Made by a program: the position numbers and the translations under genes. This document shows, one piece after another, positions 33,801 to 44,755 of a stretch of 64,000 nucleotides of DNA. The notes below the pieces were generated by a model. That model had not been told where the DNA came from. It did no database searches and saw nothing but the letters and a program-made list of their open reading frames with translations. This DNA comes from Alternaria dauci (Eukaryota > Ascomycota > Dothideomycetes > Pleosporales > Pleosporaceae), in the NCBI RefSeq assembly GCF_042100115.1, contig NC_091272.1, forward strand, positions 372,001-436,000, given 5' to 3'. Position 1 is the stretch's first letter. The number at the start of each line of letters is the position of its first letter.

Positions 33801-36800
33801 GACAGAGCGCTCTACTACCGGGGCGATAATCTCCTGGATGGCTTGATTGACGGCAGTAAGGAAAATCTTCTTCAGTGCCGCTGGAGGAACCGCACTGTTT
33901 CCAGATGGCGGGTACTGAAGCTGGTTGGTGAAGTCGGGCAGAGCTGCCGTGATTGCCGCTGATGAGAATCGTTCGTTCGGACCCCGGGCGCCACGATTCA
34001 GGCCCATGATGGAAAGATCACTAAACGCTTCCAGTCCTTCAGGAACCATGGATCCGAGGAACTCTTCATCCGTTGGCGGTCGTCCTCGGATACTGTTTGT
34101 GGGCTCAATGTCCTTGTGGTCAAGCTCCAGGCCTTTACAGAGAACTTCGATCTCGAACTTCTGGTTCAACTTCAGGTCTGCAAAGTGGTAAAGTTCCATG
34201 AGGACTCCTAGCATCTCCATGATCCAAGGATTGGGAGGCCTGAAGATGGAAGACTTGGCAGCCTGTACAAGCACCTTGCAAGTGAAGGGGATCACAAGAA
34301 GAAGGCGGTCAGTATCGTAACCCTCGTGTAGCAAGTCTTTGAACGAAATGTTGCGGAACTTGATCGGCTGGTCTCGGGCAATTGTTAAGGAACCAAGCCA
34401 AGAGCCCAGATTCTTAAGATGGCCACGCTCCGTAGAACCCAAGGTGGAGTCAGTATTGAGCATACGAATGACGCTCGCGTACGTTTCACGGAGCACCTCA
34501 GCCCATAGGGTCTTGTCGTTGAAGAGGTCAAGCATGTCGAGGTAAAGTTGCTGGAAGTTAGGCTGCATTTTAGCGCGCTCCTCGACAAGATAGTTTGCGA
34601 ACCATTGGTGATGCCTCTCTTCGACGGCTTCGGTGAGATCGCTAATCTTATCGCGCAAGTTGCGCTCGGAGACGTTGTTCAGTACAAACAGAACTTTGTC
34701 CTGGACGTCTTCGTCTGGGTCCTCGTACAGCTCTGGGCGGAGCGGGGGATCGACGTAGAGGCAGCTGAACTTGGGTATGGCCGGCTCCTGGTGAAGGGCA
34801 TCATCGACACCATTACCGTTAGTTAATCCTATGCCGTTGTGGCCGTCGCCGTTGATTTCGCCGACTTGCTGGCCTACAACTTCTTCAGCTTTAGCAAAAA
34901 TCTCCGTCCCTTGGAGCCCAGGAACAATGAGGAGCTGGTCGCAGTAGTTGGGCCACTCGTGCAGCCGGTTCGAGAAGTGTATAAGAGCTTGGAGGCCGAA
35001 CTTGTACATGCTGTCTTCAGGTCGGTATTCCTGAACAGCTTCTAGAACCATGGCGAGCGCGACCTGAAGTGCAATTCGGGACAAGAGGTTGAAGTTGATG
35101 ATACCTCCGAAAAGCACAGCAGTCGTAGCCAAGGCTTCTAGAGGATATTCCCCGAAGCAGTTGTACTCGTCGAAGAGGCCGTGGATCATGCATGCGAACA
35201 GATCTTGGTCCGCGGGATCACGCGACTCCTTGTACTTCTTGAGCGCCGAGATGATGTCCCTTACATCACTTTCGCCGCTGTACATGTTTTTGAAATGCTC
35301 TTGCATCTTCTTATCTGCCTCTTCCGGAAGCGAGTTTCCGTTCTGGCCGTTGGCGTCGATAATATCATCCACGCCTTCACCATAGTTGATCAAGCGCGGG
35401 TACGCCTGTATGCAATTCCGTTGCAAGGGCAGTAGTTCCGGCTCAGGCAGACCGCACTGTGCAAGGAACCAGAGCAGTGGGTATACCGTCTTGACAGCGA
35501 GGGGTAGGTTGAGAGGTTGATGGTCGTCTCGTGCTCGTTGCATCTCTTCTGCAGCCCGCGCACTCAAAAAGTTAGTCAGAATGCGACGGAATAGCGGTCC
35601 AGCCTGCTCGAACGTCTGCTCCAGCCAGGTACCAAGCTCGAACTTGCCACGCGCGTGCGCTTGTGCAGCCAAATCCAAACTGATGTCAGTGTTACTGCGA
35701 ATCAGTTGCTCCAACCAGTTGTTCGTCTCGGCGTGCTCAAGTACCAGACTGAGAGTCATTGAGTCGGCGTTGTAGGCGTCGACAAATCGATCTGTAAGCC
35801 ATTGGGAGTCGTGTTTCCATAGACCGTAGAGGACGAAATTGTATATAGGCAGCTGCTTGGTGAAGTATGGATCGAACAGCTGTTTCAATGCCTGCTCTTG
35901 CAATGCACCCCACGGCTTTGGGACTGCCGCTGCCGCTACAAGGAACTCGGCTGTGTGTGGATTGATGACCAAGTCGGGTATGCCCATCAGCTGTGCCGTA
36001 TGGTAGGTCTCAGATGTCTGGAAAATCATGTTGAAGAGAGCGGCGGTCGCGTCGAGCGAGACAAAGGGGTGTTTGACTGCTTCCTCTGCGAAGGATTTGG
36101 CATCGTCGGACGCGTTTTCGAACATCTTTAACGAGTAGGAGGTGCGTAACCTGGGGATCTGCGTCACGTCCAGCTCTTGCCGTGTGGAGGACAGGAAAGC
36201 GACTACGAAGTACAATTGCGTCAAGTCGTGCTGCCATTGTCCTCCCCATAGGGCTTGTATGTCGAACTTGTCCGTGTCTTGGGCAACGGGGAGCAGCGCG
36301 TTGTATATAGCCAGGAACTGGTGCTTCTCGATGCGCAGATGGTCCCGGTCGAAAGCCAGCACGACGTCCTGCCAGTCTATCCGCTGTCCGGTCCGGTGTT
36401 CGCGTAGCGCGGCGACAAAGTTCTTTGCGTTGTATCCGGTAGAGAGGGCGAGGTAGAGGAGCACTGCGGCAACTTGCTGGTAGCTGATGTCGCGTGTCTC
36501 GGCCGAAGCGAGCACCTCTTTGCATGCCTCGACGGTAGCTGTGCCTTGAGGGCCGGCCTGTTTTACCAACTTGACCAGAGGGTTCCGCGACCCATCCGTG
36601 AGCTCGACGAGTATCAGCTTCGACTCGACGATGCCGGGGATCTGTTGGTGTGTCTGCTGGTATCGCATCTGGACGGCATACGCGAGGCTCATCTTCTTCT
36701 CTTCGTCCCAGCCCTGTGGCGGATCTTGCAGCAAGCGTTCGACGAGGACGGCGAGGTATTCGTGGCTCATATCCTCTGGCTGGGTGGGCTGCGCGACGGC

Positions 36801-37870
36801 CATGAGCAGGTCGTCGCCTACGGTGGACAGTACGGCATCAGCTGGGGGGGAGTTAGCGCGCCAGGTCAATGGAGGGGCGGGAGCCAATTGGGAGGAGTGA
36901 GATACCCACCTTTGGTTCGGAGATCTGTCTTTCTGCAGGCGAGGGCGAGCATCGTCTTTGCTACCGAGTCGAGCTTGAAGTGGGATACGAAAGTCTGCAG
37001 GTCAAAGTCGCGGAACAGGTCGCCCTCGCTGGAGCTTATCGACTCTGCAATCTTGTCTGCCTGCTCGGGCTCCTTCCGTATCTTGTGCACCTCGGTGAGG
37101 AGGATCTGGTAGCTGCCGTTGCTGTCGGCGTTGCGGGCGCCGGTGCCGAAGATGGTGGCGGCATTGTTCTGCAGCACGCGGCGGAAGTATTTTGAAAAGA
37201 CCTCCATGCCGTGCGAGTCGACGAGCTGGACGCGTCAGTAAATGAGGGAAGGTACGGGGGGGTGCGCAAACAGGGCCAGACGAACCTTCCTAATCTGCTC
37301 GGTTTGCGTGTCCCACTTGGCGCGGTCCTTGTCGTCCTTGAGGGGCCCGACCTGGCTGAGCAGCAGGAAGACCTGGGCAATGACAATGCGCGAGAGGCTC
37401 TGGGACGAGGGGCCCGAGGGGTTGTTGGTGGCCGTGGCGGTGCTGGGCGAGCCCGTGGTGCTCGAGGCGGAGAGCGAAGGCGAGGCGCGGACAAGCTTGG
37501 AGGCTCCTCCGCCGCTACTTGACTGTGCGCCGTGGCCGTTGGTAGCGGCTGCGGCGGAGGAAGCCAAGTGCGAGGCAGCTTGGGGCGCTATGGTCCTGGA
37601 CGACCCTCTCGAGGACAGCAGCTGGCTGGCGGGGAGCTGCTGTCCTGCCTGGGGCGAAAAGGGCGACGACGTCGACGAGGCAGCCGACGACTGGCGGCTG
37701 CGGGCGAGGCGCGATGAAGACGCGGGCGGCAGCGAGGGGAAGTTTGCCGTGGCGGGCGAGGGCGTGCTGGCCGTCGTGGAGCGCTGCTCGTGGGCAATTG
37801 CAGTCGAGATGGGCGTGAGGCGTGTGCTTTGGTTTGGTCTCGGGGCGCCCCAGGGGTGTTGCTGGCTCAT
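30815..37870 (-). CDS. NOT1: CCR4-NOT complex scaffold subunit NOT1 (CNOT1)
   Basis: Four exons, 37870..37286, 37225..36910, 36841..30939 and 30877..30815, with introns of 60, 68 and 61 bp; 2,288 residues, the expected size. The first about 195 residues are Ser/Ala/Pro-rich and disordered. HEAT-repeat helices follow (IRKLVDSHGMEVFSKYFRR spans the first splice), then the MIF4G-like CAF1-binding region, the CAF40-binding DUF3819 region (around AVNQAIQEIIAPVVERSVT) and the conserved C-terminal NOT module (RALLVLQPSHLQRFTFSW; FPEFLVENHFRFCNSIP; MPDPFTAGLKADRLE; FPNTHTHFYSYTLLHLF). It scaffolds the main cytoplasmic deadenylase. The last exon encodes only 20 residues (VERLLNALFTHAQ...). The first intron uses an unusual GTTCGT donor. 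Confidence 0.95.
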
Positions 37871-38966
37871 CGAAGGAGTCTTTCCATGAGCAGCGCGTGG
37901 CGGGTGGGGGTGAAGGGGGGGTGCTTGGAGTCGTGATGGGGTTTTGGGTACGGGTGATAACCAGACGTTCAGTCGGCCATGCAGGCAGGAAGAGCGAGGC
38001 CTTGGCGCTACCTAGCAGCACCACTGCTGGTAGAGGCACCGCCTGCCACGTTTGACATGACGCGCTGCACAGGAGTAGGGCCACACAAACAGCTTTCCAT
38101 CGAAACAGTGTACATGATAAATTCTCTACGTGGATGCCGTGTTCGATGCGCGTACTTCGAATATTGCGCTGCTGGACACGGACAGGTAGAAATATGCGAT
38201 GAGGCTCCCTCTTACTCTGTACCCCACACTCGACCTCAATCTTCATGACTGGTCCCTCTCTCACCCCATTTCTCACCATAAACACCTTCTGAGACTCACG
38301 AGTAGTCTCGTGTCTGATGAGTTGATATCGCACGATTGGCGACCAGTTGGAGTCCCTCCTTGATGATGATGTAATCCGATGCGTCCTTTCGTAGCCAACT
38401 ACCCAGGCCCAACTGCACCACTCCAACGCACGACCGGCATGGATGACAGAGACTGGCCAAGCATCTTGCAATCTACATTCAGCGTCCATATGCACACGGG
38501 CACCATCTGTCTCTTGCACAGCTCCAATATCTCCGACAGCTGATGCCCGGATACGTCCTTTGCTCAACACCCAAGTCCCTGCGCTGGGCTTGCTTCTTTG
38601 CGTGATGACGATGGCTATGGCAATGCACCAGGAACGCTTCAGGAACGCAGGGCAAAAGAAACCAACCTTCTCCAGTAACACGTCGCATTAGGGGTGGTGG
38701 TTCATAGGCAGTGGTTCGTCATACTCTGCGGTTAGCGCTGCCCCTCGGCGCTCGCGTCGCTATGGTGATGTTGCTGCCCGTCAACACAGCTGTCCACTGG
38801 TACACCGCCAACGCACCCTGGTCTACCGTCAACACCTGGCTCAGTCTTCTCGACTGCATATCAGATACCCCCTATTTTTCCCATAGCACATGCGAGCATT
38901 CGCTTTCTCGCCCATTTTGCTAGCCCTCTCGATTCCCCCTCGCTGAAGCAGTAAACACAAGGCGCC
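37871..38966. promoter_or_regulatory. divergent intergenic region NOT1 / F-BAR gene
   Basis: 1.1 kb between two divergent large genes. Long open frames here run on from the coding strand of NOT1 in other frames and show no protein features. No clear TATA was recognised. Confidence 0.45.
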
Positions 38967-41900
38967 ATGGGTGGTGCAGCGGCGACGGAGCCGCCTTCGG
39001 TCTCCCTATCGTGTATGTGAGATATACGGCACTTGGCAATCAATCATACTGACAATGCAGTCGCCAACAACTTCTGGGGTAAAGATGACGCAGGCGTCGG
39101 TCCCATGCTCGACCGCATGCATGCGGCCAAAGTCACCAACGACGAACTCAAAAACTTCTACGCAGCCCGAGCCGCAATCGAAGAAGAATACTCGCGGAAA
39201 CTCCTCAACCTATCACGCAAGCCCCTGGGGTCCTGCGAAACGGGCACTCTACGACTGTCGTGCGATGTCATCCGAGCCGAAGTCGAGTCCATGGGCAAGG
39301 CCCACCAGAGCATATCACAGCAGATGAAGACGGAGCTGGAAGAGCCGCTAGCCGCTTTCGCCGGAGGAATGAAAGAGCGGAGGAAGATTGTCCAGAATGG
39401 CATCGAGAAGCTGCTCAAGCTGAAGATGCAGCAGACAGCGACGGTCAACAAGGCACGCGACCGGTACGAGCAAGACTGTCTCAAGATCAAGGGGTTCCTA
39501 GCGCAGGCACACATGGTCATGGGGCATGAAGAGCGAAAGAACAAGGCAAAGCTGGAGAAGACACAGATCAACCTGGCGACAACGAGCAGCGAATACGAGG
39601 CCGCAGTCAAGGTGCTCGAGGAAACCACCGGCAGGTGGAACCGCGACTGGAAAGCCGCTTGCGACAAGTTCCAGGATCTCGAAGAGGAGCGCATCGACTA
39701 CACAAAGAGCAGCCTCTGGAGCTTTGCCAACATTGCCTCCACAGTGTGCGTCAGCGACGATGCATCGTGCGAGAAGATGCGCCTGTCGCTCGAGGACTGT
39801 GACGTAGAAAAGGACATCTCCGGCTTCATCAAGGAGTCTGGCACAGGCCAGGAGATTCCCGACCCTCCCAAATTCATCAACTTCTGCAGGGGAGACGCCG
39901 AAACCTCATCGATAGCTTCCGAGGACGAGAATTACTCAGTCGCCCAGTTCGCTAGAACCCTGAATCCTTCCTACCGCGCTTCCTCACCAGCGCCTTCAAC
40001 ATTCTCCTCGCACAATGATCCGAACAATCCGCTAGTACGAGAGCTGGGCCTTCCACAGTCGACACGCCCATTCGCTCCGGACGACATCATGCTACCGCGA
40101 ACGTCTATCGACAGAGCCCGACAGTCGCCCAGACAGTCGATAGATATGCCGCGGCAATCTGTAGAATCATTCCGGCAGTCTACAGACTCATTCCGGCAGT
40201 CTGTAGACTCGTTCCGACAGCCAGTTGAGCCTCCGCCACCGCTGATGGACGAACCACAGCGTATCGAGTCTCCCCGGCAGCGCCATGAATCTCCTCGACC
40301 GCGCATGGAGTCTCGTCGTCAGTCTGTAGAATCTACACGACAGCGTACCGAGTCCCGGCCGCGTGCTGATTCCCGGATACGCGCTGATTCCCGACATGCT
40401 GACTCTCCACAACAAGCAGATCCGCGATACCAGCAAGTTGAGCCATTGAGACAACGCGTAGAACAACCAAGGCAGCAGGTACAGCCTTTGAGGCAATATA
40501 CAGACCCACCAAGACAGCAAGAGCGCATTGAGCCTCTGAGACAATACACTGAGCCAGCGAGACAACAACACCATATCGAACCCCTACGGCAACACGTCGA
40601 ACCACAAGCACTGCAACACCACATCGAGCCTCTCCGACAGCATGTGGAACCACCAGAACTGCAACACCATGTCGAACCTCTACGACAGCGCGTGGAACCA
40701 CAAAGGCAGCCGGAGCCACAGCAAGCCCCTCCATCCCCTCAAGTCGCACGCGCAGTGCAGCCAGATCCCCGTTTGGTTCAGGCACAGCAACAAGCTCGTC
40801 AGCAGTATCAACAAACACAGGTCCCACACAACGACTATCCTGCGGACGGGATGACACAGTTCTGCCGTATTGATGCACCGTCTGATCGCAGCTCAATCCC
40901 AAGCCCCGTTCGACCGGCCAGCAGAGAGGATTCGCAGAGCGAATATTCAAACCCTACGTCATTCTCTAGCATTGAAGCGCCCAGTGGTTCTGCTTCCCCT
41001 GGTAAGCCGATGCCACAGTCTCCAGTCGCTGAGCCCAGCCCGCCTGGTCCTGAAGAGCAATCGTTTGCAAAGAAGAGAGGCTTCTTTAACAGCAGTCCGT
41101 TCGCACGGAGAAAGAGCAAACACGAGGTAGAGACTCCAACAGCTCTTACCCCTGCCAATCGCAATCGCAATCGCAATACATGGGCACCGTCCCCACGCAG
41201 AAACACGGAGGAGAATGCCAGTCCCACCAAGAGCTTCGCTAATAGGGTACCTGCTACTCGGGCTATACAAAGTCGTGCGCCCTCACCCAGTCCGGAACCA
41301 GCTGATCCTCGGGCCACCTTCCAGCTCAATGTCGGCAACAATGTTTTCGACGTAGCTACGCCAGACAAGAAGAAGCAAGAAGAGCAGGAACTAGAGCCAC
41401 AGGAGGAGCTGGATCCAATTGCGCAAGCCTTGGAGGAATTGAGGGGTGTCACTAAACAGACGTCTGTTCGTCAGGCAGATGATCGCAAACAAGCTGGTTC
41501 ACGTCAGACAGCAGATCGTTATATAGGTCTGGCAACGCCTGCTCCTCCGGGCACGCCTGGCATCGGCTCGAGGCTGGCAGGCAGTGCGCCAACCCCTCTT
41601 TCTAACGTAGCAGACTTGACTGCTGCAAAGCGAGGCACGCCTCCACCAAAATACGATCAGCCACCACAAGAGCAGCCACGGGAACAACCGCGCCAGCAAA
41701 CAGTACAACGTCCAGCACAGCAGCCACAGCAGACAGCACAACGACCGGTACAGCAGCCACAGCAGACAGCACAACGACCGGTACAGCAGCCACAGCAGAC
41801 AGCACAACGTCCAGCACAGCAACCACAACAGACGGCGCAACGACCGGTACAGCAACCACAACAGACGGCGCAACGACCGGTACAGCAACCACAACAGACG

Positions 41901-43500
41901 GCGCAACGACCGGTACAGCAACCACAACAGACAGCACAACGACCAGCACAGCAACCACAGCAAGCAGTACAGCGACCAGCACAGCCACCGCAAGAGCAGC
42001 CAGCTATGTCCCGATTGGGAGCTCCTAAGCCAGCACATACTTCGCGTGCAATGCAAAAGACCACTCAGATGTACGTCAACCAGAAGGTGAACATGTTCAA
42101 CACTGGTCAGGCGTCCCGATCGTCGAGCCGTAGTCCCACAAAGCAAGAACCGCCACGTACTGCCTCTCCCGCACAACCTCCTCGTGCTATCAGTCCTCGG
42201 CCCACAATCAATACCACACAACAGGCGCCTCAGAACTCCTATCGTTCACAGCCTAATTCGCCTTCTACATATCAGCCTGCGCAACGACAGCAACCCCCGG
42301 CTGCGCAGCCAGCACCAAGGGCACAACCAGCACCGAGGGCGCAACCACAAGCAGCACAACCTGCACCTCGTCAACAGTCTATAGCTCAGCCAATATCACG
42401 ACCACAGTCTGTAGCTCAACCAGCACCACGACCTCAACAGCAGCCCCCGCAGCAGCCTCAGCCTCAGCCGCAGCCACAACAACAAGTACCACGGCCAGCA
42501 TCAAGGCTACAGCAGCAGCAGCAGCAGCCCCAGCAGCCCCAGCAGCCCCAGCAGCCCCAGCAGCAACAACAGCAAAGGACACAACAGCAAGCCCCTCCCG
42601 CAGCTTCATTCAGTCGCACCGCATCACCCAACCCATATGCCGCGTCGAATGCCGGCGGCAGGCCCAGAGCGCAAACAACCACCGCCCCCGCCGCCCAAAC
42701 TTATGGCACACCGGTAGGACGTAACTCCTTCCAACAACCAAGCCGCGGCGCGCCATCCCCAGCACCACGAGCTGCATCACCTCTGCCCCCGCAACAACCT
42801 CCACAGCCAGCCTACGCACAGTCGCAATCCCGACCCCAGTCCCGCGCAGCACCTGGTCCAGTGTCCAGAGCCGCAAGTCCGAACCCGGCTTTCCGCAGCT
42901 CCGCTGCTTCAGATCGCCCGCCTAGTTCTCACAGCGGCGCTGGCATGGACCTCGCTTTGTCGACTGCGGGTAGCGTGCGCGGCGACGGCAGTGTCTACGG
43001 CGGCAGTCAATACGGAGGCAGTGTGCGTAGTCGTCCTGGAACTGCTACTTCGGCGCGCCCTACGACATCTGGTTCTTCGGTGAGGCCGGGCACTGCTAGT
43101 ACAGCGCGACCGCAATCTTCCTACATGGGCGGTGGAAGTGAGTTTGGATTTGGAGCTAGTGGTGGAAGTGGGGGTAGCGTGATTGGGAGTGTGAGGGCGG
43201 AGAGTAGGGCGCGGAGCAAGAGTTTGGCTGAGCCGAAGAATTATAATAGTCAGGGGAGACTGATTTTGAACTACTGTAAGTCGTGCTCAAAACTATTTGG
43301 AAAGTGGACTTTGCTAACGGATTATGACAGCACGTGCGATGTACTCTTATGCAGCGCAGATTCCGGAGGAACTTGGGTTCCAGAAGGGAGATATTCTTGC
43401 TGTGCTTAGATTGCAGGATGATGGGTGGTGGGAGGCTGAACCTGTGGGTAACACGGGTCGACCTGGTCTTGTACCTTCGAACTACCTCCAGCCATGTTAA
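38967..43500 (+). CDS. F-BAR and SH3 domain cytokinesis protein (Hof1/Cdc15/Imp2-like)
   Basis: Three exons, 38967..39012, 39061..43275 and 43331..43500, with introns of 48 and 55 bp; 1,476 residues. Exon 1 encodes only MGGAAATEPPSVSLS plus one base. Residues about 14-270 form an F-BAR domain: SFANNFWGKDDAGVGPMLDR, then FYAARAAIEEEYSRKLLNL and ENDER-like coiled segments. A long disordered region follows, rich in Arg/Gln/Ser/Pro, with RQS and EPLRQ repeats and an 11-residue Gln-rich tandem repeat. The last about 60 residues are an SH3 domain (AMYSYAAQIPEELGFQKGD; DDGWWEAEP; GLVPSNYL). Such proteins bend plasma membrane and recruit formins and septins to the contractile ring or septum. The open frame upstream of 39061 is intron; joining exon 1 restores the FANNFWG motif. 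Confidence 0.9.
41706..41969 (+). repeat. 33-bp coding minisatellite (8 units)
   Basis: Eight units of 33 bp encoding QRP(A/V)QQPQQTA inside the F-BAR/SH3 gene, followed by a degenerate ninth. All units keep frame. Units differ by A/V alternation and mainly silent changes, and the four central ones are most alike, a sign of recent expansion. Confidence 0.88.
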
Positions 43501-44422
43501 ACGATGTGAGCATGTGGATGAGACGACGAAAAGATGGAAAGGACGGATGGATGGATGGAACTTTTGACGGTTTCGACCGGTGCTTTTTGACGATTCAGCG
43601 ATGCGTTTACACATACCCTCGTTCTTCGTTGTTGGGCGTTGGAGGTGTAAATCTTCTTGATGGTGAGTATAACTTTTGAAATAGGATGAGATTGAGATGG
43701 GATGGTGAGATGTGAGTCTCTGCCAGCAACGTAAATAGCTTCAGATTGTACAACGATGAATGGGAAATTGTACATGGCCACTTGTATCGAAACAAAATAC
43801 TTTGAATGCATTGATGAATTCGTAAGAAGAGCCTTTGAGTCCTTTGATCGCCCAGTTGTCGCAGGCATGTCTTGGATAAGATCTGAATCTGAATGGTAGA
43901 TGCTGGCCAAGGTCGGAAGAGGTGGGTTGTTCGAACCGCAAGGTGTACAGAGAGTATTCGGCCACCTGTTCACACCTCGCGCAAGAAATGCGCACCATCA
44001 GCATCGAGATCTGTCTTGATTGCGCCCAAGAAGCCAAGCTTGTAATGATCGCGGAACAGACCGGCGAATGAGGAAGACTTTTCTCATATTGAGCCCGGTG
44101 GACAGCACGGTACAACCTCCATTGTTCTCGATTATGTTTACAATTACTGACAGTATTCAAGCTAGGTAGCCTCTAGTGTCACATGACTAGCCTTGGCAGG
44201 CCCCTTTTTGTATATGAGGTTTCCCGGTTATCTCATGTACCTTAGCATCAGTATACGTAGCTGATGCACGGCCCATTGATCACGGTCCCTTCATACCCGC
44301 CGACCACCAAAGACGACAGGCGCGATATAATTTTTTTCCGTTGTGCCCATGAAGAAAGTCATCGAAATCGTAAAAACGCCATTTTCGCCAACCTTCCCAA
44401 CCCAGCCCTTTGTCCCTTTTTC
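43501..44422. other. intergenic, no gene seen
   Basis: 3' flanks of the F-BAR gene and of a small minus-strand ORF. Contains copy 2 of the dispersed 25-bp repeat. Confidence 0.45.
44177..44201. repeat. dispersed 25-bp repeat, copy 2
   Basis: Reverse complement of 21032..21056 without mismatch. It is flanked by TTTTTGTATATGAG, against TATATGA on the same side of copy 1. Confidence 0.8.
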
Positions 44423-44755
44423 TTACATGCCACTGAACCCGCTGTCAACCCTCTTAGCCTCCGGTCTCTGCTCCTCCACACTCTTCGCGTAGTATCTCGG
44501 TCTGGGTGCCGGTCTCCGCGATCGGCGTTCCGGAACCGGATACTCGACCTGCCTTTCTATCCTCAGCATCTCGCGCACCTGGCCGTCGAAGGTGACGATG
44601 ATGTGGTAAGGGACCTGTGGCGAGTTGGATGCGTTGAAGTAGGATGCGCCTGCCGACGATGCAGGCGACGAAGGTGTTATGGGTGTAGGAGGTGATGAAC
44701 TACGCGACGACGACGCTGACGACGATTGTGTGTTGATGGTAGTAGTGACGTCCAT
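44423..44755 (-). CDS. small hypothetical protein, Ser/Pro-rich N-terminus
   Basis: Single open frame of 110 residues starting at an ATG. The N-terminal 45 residues are Ser/Thr/Pro-rich. A short more structured part follows (QVPYHIIVTFDGQVREML), then a basic Arg/Pro-rich stretch (PERRSRRPAPRPRYYA) and the end VDSGFSGM. No domain was recognised. Codon use (C/G-ending, few rare codons) looks coding, but a single short exon without a known relative is weak evidence. The 5' flank has a run of short stops in all frames. Confidence 0.42.
   Translation of the reverse strand: MDVTTTINTQSSSASSSRSSSPPTPITPSSPASSAGASYFNASNSPQVPYHIIVTFDGQVREMLRIERQVEYPVPERRSRRPAPRPRYYAKSVEEQRPEAKRVDSGFSGM

Noticed and set aside
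37515..38681. 388-codon minus-strand open frame upstream of NOT1
   Set aside because: It overlaps NOT1 exon 1 in another frame; the long frame reflects the GC-rich Ser/Ala codons there and the rest has no protein-like pattern.
41499..42221. Antisense 240-codon Leu/Trp/Cys-rich frame over the minisatellite
   Set aside because: A by-product of the 33-bp repeat read on the other strand; the apparent membrane-like repeats are artefacts.
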